Part shown: positions 9,070-17,079 of the stretch, piece by piece
How the letters are laid out: every line of letters begins with the position of its first letter
Numbering within the stretch: position 1 is the stretch's first letter
Assembly: GCA_038323375.1 (NCBI GenBank)
Contig: JBBQGV010000022.1
Coordinates: forward strand, 1 to 64,000
Source of the DNA: JABWAJ01 sp038323375
GTDB lineage: Bacteria; Bacteroidota; Bacteroidia; Chitinophagales; Saprospiraceae
Direction: 5' to 3'
Length of the DNA stretch: 64,000 nucleotides
Notes under the pieces: generated by a model
What the model was told of the DNA's origin: nothing
Seen by the model: only the letters and a program-made list of their open reading frames with translations
The model's database searches: none
Made by a program: the position numbers and the translations under genes

Positions 9070-10020
9070 CTAACGGCGCAGTAACGTCTTTGCATCGTCC
9101 AGCAAACCCATCCTGGAGAGAAATGCCGCCTGCGTATCGCGCACCAATAAATTGCCGGCATAAGTTTTCGCTGCTGCTGCATAAGTCATAGCCGCATCGT
9201 AAAATAAGCCGGCTTCTTCAAGCGAGTAGGCTTCCATCAGGGCTTGTTCAGCAGGGGTGGCGCTTTGGAAATCCTTCAAGTTGCGCAGGTCGGCTAATAC
9301 CTGGCTGGCGGCAGCAGGATCATACACAAACGACGTTTTCGCCGATTTCGCAGCGCCGGTTTTATCGTCCACAATCATCCATTCGCAAGCTGCACCGGAG
9401 TCGAGCGCTAATTGCGACAAATCGAGTGAAAACAGGCTGTCGGGTGTAAGAGCCATCGCGATGACCTGGCCGTCGGCTTTTCGGTTGAGCTGGAACCGGC
9501 AGACTTCACCAGGCATGGCACCCGACCAGCGAAAAGTAACGGACGAAACGCCCAAAGTTCCCTGGTAAAGGAGGCTGGCTTGAATGGGGTATGTCTTTTC
9601 GGAAAAACCGCCAATTCCGGCTTTTGCTTTTTCCATATACCTTCGGTGGTTTTTTTCTAATTCTTTTTCATTTTTGGTTTCTTTCATACTGCCGGAAAGG
9701 AATTTAGAAAAACGGCCCATAAAGCCCACATTGGATCCGCTTTTTGATTGCGGGTCTAACTCGCTCAAAATATACAGCTTACTGCCTTTCAGCGTGAATA
9801 TTTCGCCATTCTGCAGCAGTTTGACCGTGGCACCGGACTGGCACCGCACCTTACCACTGGAAGACATGCGCAGGCCGGGATATACATTTTGTTCTGTGTT
9901 CTCTTGCGACGCGTAATACAGTGCTTTGCCCGAGATGGATTGTACCACGATATCGTCCTGGGTCATCGCCAGCTGGCCACACAAGAGGCCGGTGAACAGG
10001 AGAAAAAGACGTTTGCTCAT
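9070..10020 (-). CDS. Secreted FecR-like protein with C-terminal helical repeats
   Basis: Starting at ATG 10020 (a second ATG nine bases upstream is less suitable) the protein has 316 residues, with a signal peptide ending AMTQ. Residues about 25-90 form a FecR-type beta domain (SGKALYYAS, GLRMSSSGKVRCQSGATVKLL, GEIFTLKG). The middle (about 140-220) looks like an Ig-type beta domain, and the last 75 residues are TPR-like helices. FecR domains in Bacteroidota and cyanobacteria often stand beside CHASE2 proteins, and here the CHASE2 gene lies just upstream in the same strand, 43 bases away. It is probably an extracytoplasmic partner of that sensor. No anti-sigma domain is present. Confidence 0.65.
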   Translation of the reverse strand: MSKRLFLLFTGLLCGQLAMTQDDIVVQSISGKALYYASQENTEQNVYPGLRMSSSGKVRCQSGATVKLLQNGEIFTLKGSKLYILSELDPQSKSGSNVGFMGRFSKFLSGSMKETKNEKELEKNHRRYMEKAKAGIGGFSEKTYPIQASLLYQGTLGVSSVTFRWSGAMPGEVCRFQLNRKADGQVIAMALTPDSLFSLDLSQLALDSGAACEWMIVDDKTGAAKSAKTSFVYDPAAASQVLADLRNLKDFQSATPAEQALMEAYSLEEAGLFYDAAMTYAAAAKTYAGNLLVRDTQAAFLSRMGLLDDAKTLLRR

Positions 10021-10063
10021 AGTGTACATTTTTTGTGATTTAAATATTTGACATTGAGGTTTA

Positions 10064-11275
10064 TTACTCGTTTTTTTCTTTTTTAAAAATCCTGGGCAAC
10101 TTATTGATCAGCCGCCCGTGACGGCGTTTTGAAAAGCCTTCATAACTCAACAAGACATCGAAGTATAGCGCTAATCCGAGTAAGCCATAGGTAAAATCCA
10201 ATTTAAGCCTAAAAGCATAGAACAACACCGAGATGATAAAAAATAGCAAGACCAATTCGATGACTTGTATGACCCGCGTAATGGGGTGGTAGATGCGGGG
10301 GTACTTGTCTTCCACCCAATCAACTAATAATACATTGTAATAGCAACAAAGTACGGCAAGCAGGAAGCTAAGCCACCCCGGCACATTACGAATGTACCGG
10401 CCATCCAGAATCATTTGGATGATGTTGGCATGGATGATGATGCCATACATATCCGGATCACTACGACCGGAATAGCTTGGATTCAGTGGCGTATAGAATT
10501 TGTCGAGCAAAGGACAATCGCCTTCCTCGTCAATACTATACCCCATCAATACGATTTTTCCACTCAATTGAGCGGCCAGGTCAACCGTTGTATCGAGGAT
10601 TGTTTCCGGTTCAAAATGAAGATAGCTGGAGGCATTCGAAGAGTAGTGTATGGTTTCCAGGTCTTTTCTGCGTTTTAGCAATTTTTCAAACGCAGCAGGG
10701 TCGTACAACCTGGCTATTTCAGCGGCAAAACTAAATGCCTGCCCTTCTGCAGTTTCTTCAGTCGGGCTGAAATAGCGGATCGTTCTGGTTTCTGTGCTTG
10801 GAAAATTGATATAGCCGGTGCGGGCATGTTGATTGAAAAAAGAATCCACCCCACTAATCGCCTGAAACTGACCGATATCTTCCCGGTAATTTTCCAGCTC
10901 TGAAGCCAGTACCAGGTTTTCTGACTGAATAACACCCGCCAGCAAAAACGAATCTCCGGCAGGTTCCTTACGTTTGGAGAACAAGACATCAATGCCGATG
11001 GCTTTGGGTTGTGCGGCATTGATGCGTTGAAGCATCTGTGCAATTTGAGTGCGATCGGGCCTGCCGGTATTCACGATTATGATGCGGTCTTCCATTTTGA
11101 TTTGCTCGTCGCGCATTCGGGAATACACAATATCCGTGATCTCGTAATCTTTGAGGCCATAACTGAATGGATTGAGGAAATGCAAATTCGGCCTGACCGT
11201 TGATAAAAGCCAGATGAGTATAAAAACGTATAGAGTAATAATGGCGGCGTAGGGTTGAATGAGCTTTCTCCACAT
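10064..11275 (-). CDS. CHASE2-domain membrane sensor without output domain
   Basis: The 403-residue protein has one N-terminal membrane segment (about 10-28), an extracytoplasmic CHASE2 domain (about 40-305: KAIGIDVLFS, GYINFPSTET, GKIVLMGYS, MYGIIIHANIIQMIL) and three membrane segments near the C-terminus (about 310-385). This is the standard CHASE2 layout, but the cytoplasmic end is only some 20 basic residues. Family members usually carry a kinase, cyclase or caspase/CHAT output there. Its output must therefore be supplied by another protein or by its membrane helices. It stands between the FecR-like and M48-type genes on the same strand. Confidence 0.8.
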   Translation of the reverse strand: MWRKLIQPYAAIITLYVFILIWLLSTVRPNLHFLNPFSYGLKDYEITDIVYSRMRDEQIKMEDRIIIVNTGRPDRTQIAQMLQRINAAQPKAIGIDVLFSKRKEPAGDSFLLAGVIQSENLVLASELENYREDIGQFQAISGVDSFFNQHARTGYINFPSTETRTIRYFSPTEETAEGQAFSFAAEIARLYDPAAFEKLLKRRKDLETIHYSSNASSYLHFEPETILDTTVDLAAQLSGKIVLMGYSIDEEGDCPLLDKFYTPLNPSYSGRSDPDMYGIIIHANIIQMILDGRYIRNVPGWLSFLLAVLCCYYNVLLVDWVEDKYPRIYHPITRVIQVIELVLLFFIISVLFYAFRLKLDFTYGLLGLALYFDVLLSYEGFSKRRHGRLINKLPRIFKKEKNE

Positions 11276-11350
11276 GATATTCTTTGTTTTCTGCGCGCTG
11301 TTTTCGATGATTTAACCGGTAAAGCTATTGCAATTGGCCGGGCTTAGAGC

Positions 11351-13015
11351 TTACTGTTCCTGCACCAAATAATTTCCCCATCGTTCCAGTTTCCCGGAGG
11401 GGTTGAGTAGGAAGATCATTTTTTTATTCTTTTTATACACCATAATTTCACCCCGTGGTGTTTCGATCGTATGGCCGGGTTCACCGTAGACCGCTACAAT
11501 GGCAGTGCGGTCGTCGCCGAGTCCAATCTGGCGCGCTGTTTTACCCGCATAGCCGGCACTGGTGAGGTGAAGGTAAGTCGTTTTTTTGGTGTAGCTATTT
11601 TCACTCACAAAAAGCCGGGAGTGAGGCCCTTGCAGCGGGTTTTGGTAAAAATAGAGCTGTTTAGCCAGGGCAATCGTTTTGGAATCGTCCACCTTTCCTT
11701 CTTCTGCTACGCGAGCCAGGACTTTTTCGTCTATGCGTTCAGGTTTGTCGGGCGCTCTCTGAGCACCAATCTCCGTTTCGATGCGTTCGCCGAGTAAAAT
11801 ACGAAGGTTCTGCGCTGCAAGCGGGCTGCCAGCATAAGCGGCCGCTTTAAAAGTGGTTTGCGCTCTACCCTCCTCGCCTTCAAGTGCATCCAATATCCCG
11901 TTGAGGACATCGGCCCCGAGCGCGGTTTTGGGATAGTTGTTTTTCAGAGCCGCTTGATGGGCTTCCACTCCGGCGTAAAACCTGGCGCGGTTGTAGTCTT
12001 TCAACAAGGCATAAGCGCAGGCTTTGTTGAGATAGGCCGGCGCGTATTGGGGATCCATACTAATGGCGGCATCGAAATGCAGAAGCGCTTGGCGCAACAG
12101 GCTGTCCCGGTTTGGCGCTAAGCTGACATCCCTGGTCGCGGTGGAAGTTAGGTCAAGCTCAATGGGAAACCTGTATTTTAAATCTGCCGGGCTGAAATAC
12201 TGCATCGCATCGAGCACCGCTGTAACGCCCAGGTTATTATAGATCTCCCTGCTTTGGTACACCATTAATACCTGGTAGTAGAAAGCATAAGCATCGGTGT
12301 AATTGCCAATGGCCGTGAGCAGGTTGGCCATATCGAATACCTCGACGAGTTGAGCCAGCTTTTCCGCCGAACGGCGACCCATAGACTGGCGGTCGCTCAG
12401 CGAAGGGTATTTGTCCGATTTTTCAACCGGCATCTCATAGGCCTGGTAGAGCTTGGCGAGCACCTCGGGGCCTTTATCAAACAAGCCATAGCCTGCAGAA
12501 TAGACCAGAAAGCCCCCCAGATAGTCGGCTTCGGTTTCTTTGGCGGCATTGTCGGTAAGGCTGTCAAGGCGCAACCCAATGTCGAGGTCTATGTTGTCTT
12601 CTACAAACCCTTTGCGCCAGCCGTGTTTTTCGTAGTAGTGCGTCAACTCGTGGGCGAGCAACAGCGCAAGGGCAGCGTCGGATTGATTGCCAAAGCTGCT
12701 GCATACCTGATAGGCTCTTTCCTCAAGGATGATCTCGAGTTTGGAGTAGTCCATAGCAGCCATCTGCTTCACCTCCTTGAGCAAAGCCAAGGCGGGCACG
12801 GGGTAGCGAAAATCACCACGCGCCTGCACCAGCCGGTTGTATACCGAAAGGACTTTTTGGTATTGCGGCGTTTCTTTTCCATACATTTCAGCAGACCGGA
12901 TCGCATTGGGTTTTTGCGCTAAAGGAAGTGTAGCAAAGCTCCGATCCTGAGCAAAAAGGCTGGTTATCCCAAAAAGGAATAACAGAGCAGGAAAGCATAT
13001 TTTTTTGCGTTTCAC
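11351..13015 (-). CDS. Secreted M48-type metallopeptidase with TPR region
   Basis: I choose the GTG at 13015, which gives a 554-residue protein opening with a good signal peptide ending LFAQ (about 1-23). An ATG at 13090 is in frame but adds an unlikely leader. Zinc motif HELTH lies at residues 122-126, with a third ligand probably Glu162 in TEADYLGG, as in M48 peptidases. A TPR-like region covers about 220-420. The last 70 residues form a separate beta-rich segment ending in a short basic stretch. The likely role is periplasmic proteolysis. It belongs to the minus-strand run with CHASE2 and FecR-like genes, facing the caspase genes. Confidence 0.75.
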   Translation of the reverse strand: MKRKKICFPALLFLFGITSLFAQDRSFATLPLAQKPNAIRSAEMYGKETPQYQKVLSVYNRLVQARGDFRYPVPALALLKEVKQMAAMDYSKLEIILEERAYQVCSSFGNQSDAALALLLAHELTHYYEKHGWRKGFVEDNIDLDIGLRLDSLTDNAAKETEADYLGGFLVYSAGYGLFDKGPEVLAKLYQAYEMPVEKSDKYPSLSDRQSMGRRSAEKLAQLVEVFDMANLLTAIGNYTDAYAFYYQVLMVYQSREIYNNLGVTAVLDAMQYFSPADLKYRFPIELDLTSTATRDVSLAPNRDSLLRQALLHFDAAISMDPQYAPAYLNKACAYALLKDYNRARFYAGVEAHQAALKNNYPKTALGADVLNGILDALEGEEGRAQTTFKAAAYAGSPLAAQNLRILLGERIETEIGAQRAPDKPERIDEKVLARVAEEGKVDDSKTIALAKQLYFYQNPLQGPHSRLFVSENSYTKKTTYLHLTSAGYAGKTARQIGLGDDRTAIVAVYGEPGHTIETPRGEIMVYKKNKKMIFLLNPSGKLERWGNYLVQEQ

Positions 13016-13110
13016 TGGGAAATAGTTAAATTTATACGGCAAAATGAGTGAATCGCCTGATTTTATCACAAAAAGAAGCCGAAAGCTCAAATTTAATAGA
13101 TAAACTAAGC

Positions 13111-13266
13111 GCTTGTTCGGGTTTTCGTGATCGAGCGAGGGCGAGGAAATTTTATTTTAGGCAAAGCGATTTTTGCAGACGTAGCCGGCAGCTACGGCGA
13201 AAAGAATCAACGCAGTATAAAATAAAATTTGCCGTCCATAGCCGATTGACGGAAATCCGAACAAGC
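13111..13266. repeat. 156-bp nested palindrome
   Basis: GCTTGTTCGG (13111-13120) pairs with CCGAACAAGC (13257-13266). Inside, AAATTTTATTTTA (13147-13159) pairs perfectly with TAAAATAAAATTT (13218-13230), and the centre contains GTAGCCGGCAGCTACGGC, itself nearly palindromic. The whole could fold as one long interrupted hairpin. It lies between the divergent M48 and methyltransferase genes and carries no gene. It looks like a small non-autonomous mobile element. Confidence 0.75.
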
Positions 13267-13416
13267 TCTAAACCCTGTGACGAGAAACCTTTCTTTTTAA
13301 AGAAGTCTTCCTGCAAAGTTAGAAGAAATGGAATTTTTTTCCCTCCCTTTTTGTATACCTCCAACAAACAAAACCATGGATCACTACAAAACGACTTTCC
13401 AAACCTGGGACAAACC

Positions 13417-14220
13417 ATGACCGCTGAACGCAATTACCTTGAGGTAAACAAGCACTCCTGGAACAACAGAACAGATGCGCATTTGAAATCGGATTTTTAC
13501 GACCTGGACGGATTTTTAAAAGGAAAATCCTCTTTGAATTCAATTGAACTGGATTTACTTGGAGACGTGAAAGGAAAATCCATCCTGCATTTGCAATGCC
13601 ATTTCGGGCAAGACACGATTTCGTTGGGGCGATTAGGCGCAAAGGCGACGGGGATTGACTTAGCCGACAAGGCCATTGAAAGTGCGAAACAACTTGCCAA
13701 AGAAACTAGGGTAGATGCCTCCTTTATTTGTTGCAACCTATACGACCTGCCCAATTATTTGGATCAGCAATTTGACTTTGTTTTTACCAGTTATGGCACA
13801 ATTACCTGGTTGCCAGACCTCGACAAGTGGGCAAAAATTATTGCTCATTTTTTAAAACCCGGCGGCAAGTTTATCTTCGTTGAATTTCACCCGGTTGTTT
13901 GGATGTTTGACGACAATTTTGAAAAAGTAGGGTATAATTATTTTAATTCCGGCCCCATTATAGAAACGGAAACCGGAACCTATGCCGATAAAAGCGCCAA
14001 TATTGAGCAAGAATCCGTCTGCTGGAATCACAGCACGAGCGAGGTTTTGAACAGCCTGATTTCAAACGGGCTTGAAATCAATTCCTTCGACGAATTTGAT
14101 TACTCTCCCTACAATTGTTTCAATAAAACAATTGAAATTGAACCCCATAAATACCGAATTGGACATTTGGACAACAAAATACCCATGGTTTTTTCAGTTG
14201 TTGCATCGAAGAAATATTAG
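13417..14220 (+). CDS. Class I SAM-dependent methyltransferase
   Basis: Starting at ATG 13417 gives 267 residues; the upstream open stretch is palindromic repeat. The fold is recognisable by motif I (ILHLQCHFGQDTISLGRLG, with the variant LQCHFGQD found in one UbiE-like subgroup), motif II GIDLADKAIE, and motif post-III KPGGKFIFVEFHP. The C-terminal third carries YSPYNCF, seen in that same subgroup. The substrate is unknown. Neighbours on both sides are unrelated, so it is probably its own transcription unit. Confidence 0.75.
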   Translation: MTAERNYLEVNKHSWNNRTDAHLKSDFYDLDGFLKGKSSLNSIELDLLGDVKGKSILHLQCHFGQDTISLGRLGAKATGIDLADKAIESAKQLAKETRVDASFICCNLYDLPNYLDQQFDFVFTSYGTITWLPDLDKWAKIIAHFLKPGGKFIFVEFHPVVWMFDDNFEKVGYNYFNSGPIIETETGTYADKSANIEQESVCWNHSTSEVLNSLISNGLEINSFDEFDYSPYNCFNKTIEIEPHKYRIGHLDNKIPMVFSVVASKKY

Positions 14221-14299
14221 ACTTGTTGCGATGGGTCAGCTTGGTGGAAAAAACGGGCTATCTTTATCCAAACAACGCTGATAAACACCGCAAGCTAAC

Positions 14300-15610
14300 A
14301 TGACACTACTGATTATCCTCTTTGCCATTATTTTCCAGGTATTTCTGACTGCAAAAAAAGTCAGCCCTTTTTTATCGCTGTTAATCGTTGCAATTCTGGC
14401 TGGGCTGATGCTGGGCATGACACCTTCAGCCATCCTGGTATCCGTGGAAAAAGGCGTGGGAAGCACGCTGGGCAGTTTGGCTCTGATCATTTGTCTGGGC
14501 GCTATCCTCGGCAAAATCCTGGAAGAAAGCGGCGCAGCGGAACGGATTACCACCACCCTCATTAGCAAATTTGGAGAAAAAAATATCCAGTGGGCGATCA
14601 TGCTCACCGGTTTTTTGATCGGCATTCCGCTGTATTACAATGCTGGTTTTGTGATTTTGGTACCCCTCGTTTTTTCGTTGGCTCGAAAAACCGGCGTGCC
14701 GCTGCTGTTTGTTGCGATCCCCATGGCCGCTGCTTTGTCCACGACGCACTGTTTTTTGCCTCCGCATCCCGGGCCGGTGTTTTTGGTCAACGCATTTAAA
14801 GCCGATTTAGGCAAAACCCTGATCTATGGCCTGATCATTTCGGTGCCGGTGGTCATCCTTGCTGGTCCGGTATTGGGCGGATTTTTAAAATCCGTTCAAA
14901 CAGGAGCGCCGCCGCAGGATATGCAAAATGAAAACAAGCCCAAAGCGGCGTTGCCCGGCGCATTTCTAAGCTTTTTGATTGCCTTGTTGCCCGTTCTGCT
15001 CATCGCAGTGTCGGTCATCGCCAACAGCGTTTTACCCGATGGTTTGTTCAAAAAATCCCTGCTTTTTCTGGGAGACGCCAACATTGCGCTGCTGATTGCG
15101 GTGCTACTCGCCATTTATTTTTTCGGATTAAGAAAAGGGGAAACCATGGAAACGACCATGAAATGGCTCAATAGCGCCATCGCAGGCATTGCGGTTATCC
15201 TCCTGATCATTACAGCCGGCGGGGTGTTCAAACAAATCCTGACCGACAGCGGCACCGCAGCCTATATTTCTTCATTCAGCAGCAGTTGGCAAATGCCGCC
15301 ATTGCTTTTTGCCTGGATCATCACCGCCCTGCTTCGGGTCACCATCGGATCCGCCACGGTAGCCGGCATCACGGCCGCAGGCGTGGTTACCCCAATCGTG
15401 CTGGCCGGACAGGTTTCACCGGAACTCATGGTGCTGGCAGTAGGCACGGGCAGTGTATTTGGTTCTCACATCAACGACACGGGGTTTTGGATGTTCAAAG
15501 AGTTCTTTAACCTGACGCTCAAGCAAACCTTCCAATCCTGGACCCTAATGGAAACCCTGATTTCAATGCTGGGTTTGATCGGCGTTTTAATCTTAGATTT
15601 GTTTGTTTAA
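14300..15610 (+). CDS. GntP-family permease (gluconate/organic acid:H+ symporter type)
   Basis: The 436-residue protein is hydrophobic throughout, with about 12 membrane segments. Family signatures include GIPLYYNAGFVILVPLVFSL, AALSTTHCFLPPHPGP, and near the C-terminus GSHINDTGFWMFKEFF. GntP members take up gluconate, fructuronate, serine or other small acids with protons. The oxidase gene follows after 12 bases, so the two are very probably one operon. The substrate may then be a sarcosine-like or hydroxy/amino acid feeding that oxidase (inference). Confidence 0.85.
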   Translation: MTLLIILFAIIFQVFLTAKKVSPFLSLLIVAILAGLMLGMTPSAILVSVEKGVGSTLGSLALIICLGAILGKILEESGAAERITTTLISKFGEKNIQWAIMLTGFLIGIPLYYNAGFVILVPLVFSLARKTGVPLLFVAIPMAAALSTTHCFLPPHPGPVFLVNAFKADLGKTLIYGLIISVPVVILAGPVLGGFLKSVQTGAPPQDMQNENKPKAALPGAFLSFLIALLPVLLIAVSVIANSVLPDGLFKKSLLFLGDANIALLIAVLLAIYFFGLRKGETMETTMKWLNSAIAGIAVILLIITAGGVFKQILTDSGTAAYISSFSSSWQMPPLLFAWIITALLRVTIGSATVAGITAAGVVTPIVLAGQVSPELMVLAVGTGSVFGSHINDTGFWMFKEFFNLTLKQTFQSWTLMETLISMLGLIGVLILDLFV

Positions 15611-15622
15611 AACCTCCACAGC

Positions 15623-16798
15623 ATGACGAATTCTGCCCATCCTGAACAAACGCACTACGACGTCTTAGTCATTGGAGTCGGCTCTATGGGGGCTGCTACC
15701 TGCTTTTATTTAGCCAAACAGGGCGTCCGGGTGTTGGGGATTGAACAGTTCGACATTCCGCACGAGCTCGGGTCTCACGCCGGGCAAAGCCGCCTCATCC
15801 GCAAAGCCTATTTTGAACACCCCGATTATGTGCCTTTGCTGGAGCGGGCCTACGAAAACTGGTACGAGCTGGAAGCCCTGACCGGCCATCAGGTCTACCA
15901 CAAAACCGGGTTGTTGTACGTCGGCCAACCCGACAGCGACCTGATGAAAGGCGTGCAGGAATCTGCCGCTAAGTTCCAGCTCCATTTAGACCCGTTGTCC
16001 GACTGGCAGTTGGCTGCCGCTTATCCGCAGTTTCGGGTTCCCGAAGGTTACGAGGCATTACTGGAGCCCGATGCCGGATTCATCACGCCCGAAAAAGCAA
16101 TCCTGTTGTACGTGGAGCAAGCCATACAGCACGGCGCTACCATCCGGACCAAAACAAAAATTACCGGCTGGCAGCAAACCCGAAAAAACATTGTTGTGGA
16201 AACCGATCGCGGCCAGTACACCGCCGACAAAATTGTGCTGACCGCGGGTGCCTGGGCAGGAAAGCTACTGCCGGGTCTTGCTTCAAAATTGACCGTCACC
16301 CGGCAGGTCATTGGTTGGGTAAACCCAAAAAATCGAGCGCCTTTTGAATTGGGAAATTTCCCGTGCTGGGTCATCGCGGACGCCAGTAAACCAAGCATCT
16401 ATTACGGTTTTCCGTTGCTACCCACCGGAACCTTCGGCGGCCCGATCGGACTGAAACTTGGGCACCACGTGCAGGGCGTTGTTTCCGACCCCGACGCCGT
16501 GGATCGCAAAACGGATGCAGCAGAAGAAGCCAACCTGATTCAGATGTTGAACCAGTTTCTGCCCGACGCGTATGCCAGCACCCACGTGTTGAAAACCTGC
16601 CTGTATACCAATACACCCGATGAAAATTTCATACTCGATTTTTTACCCGACACCGACAACAAGATTCTAATGGCGGCGGGTTTTAGCGGGCACGGTTTCA
16701 AGTTTGCTTCGGTGGTGGGGGAAATTATGGCAGATTTGGCGCTGAAGGGGAAAAGTGAGTTGCCCATTGGTTTTTTGAATGTTGGGCGGTTTTTGTAA
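15623..16798 (+). CDS. solA: Monomeric sarcosine oxidase / N-methyl-L-tryptophan oxidase family flavoenzyme
   Basis: The 391-residue protein has the N-terminal FAD-binding Rossmann motif VIGVGSMGAATCFYLAKQG and the family motif HELGSHAGQSRLIRKAYFEH. Near the C-terminus KTCLYTNTPDENFILDFLP holds the Cys to which FAD is covalently bound in this family, and GFSGHGFKFA closes the active site. Such enzymes oxidise N-methyl or secondary amino acids, giving formaldehyde, the amine and hydrogen peroxide. Length fits (about 370-390). It is translated with the GntP permease upstream. Which amino acid is used cannot be told; the symbol is for the family. Confidence 0.8.
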   Translation: MTNSAHPEQTHYDVLVIGVGSMGAATCFYLAKQGVRVLGIEQFDIPHELGSHAGQSRLIRKAYFEHPDYVPLLERAYENWYELEALTGHQVYHKTGLLYVGQPDSDLMKGVQESAAKFQLHLDPLSDWQLAAAYPQFRVPEGYEALLEPDAGFITPEKAILLYVEQAIQHGATIRTKTKITGWQQTRKNIVVETDRGQYTADKIVLTAGAWAGKLLPGLASKLTVTRQVIGWVNPKNRAPFELGNFPCWVIADASKPSIYYGFPLLPTGTFGGPIGLKLGHHVQGVVSDPDAVDRKTDAAEEANLIQMLNQFLPDAYASTHVLKTCLYTNTPDENFILDFLPDTDNKILMAAGFSGHGFKFASVVGEIMADLALKGKSELPIGFLNVGRFL

Positions 16799-17040
16799 AA
16801 CGCTGATCTGCTCCATGTTTATTTTGTTCGGTAGAATAAGTTGATGCAAAGTTAGGCGCGCAACCTGCGCGGCGAGCGGTGCAAAAACGACAATTCAAAA
16901 GGGCGATTGCGACAGGCGAAAAACTACAGGACAACTTTCCGCGCGCGCGCGATGGCTCCGCCTCGCGTGTTCTACTTTAAGGGCTCCGCCCTCCAATTAC
17001 AACTTTCCATTATCCACCCTTTCTTCTCACCAGAACTCCT

Positions 17041-17048
17041 TATCTTTG
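17041..17048 (+). promoter_or_regulatory. Bacteroidetes -7 promoter element of valS
   Basis: TATCTTTG fits the TAnnTTTG consensus exactly and stands 31 bases before the valS start. A -33 element is weak (a TTTC about 20 bases upstream). The region before it (16799-17040) has a small AGGGC-TCC-GCCCT hairpin at the end of the oxidase operon and no gene. Confidence 0.55.
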
Positions 17049-17079
17049 CCCCGCTAAAAAAAAAGGATACGAACTCAAT

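Noticed and set aside
13048..13416. N-terminal extension of the methyltransferase
   Set aside because: The stretch is the nested palindrome; methyltransferase homology begins after ATG 13417.
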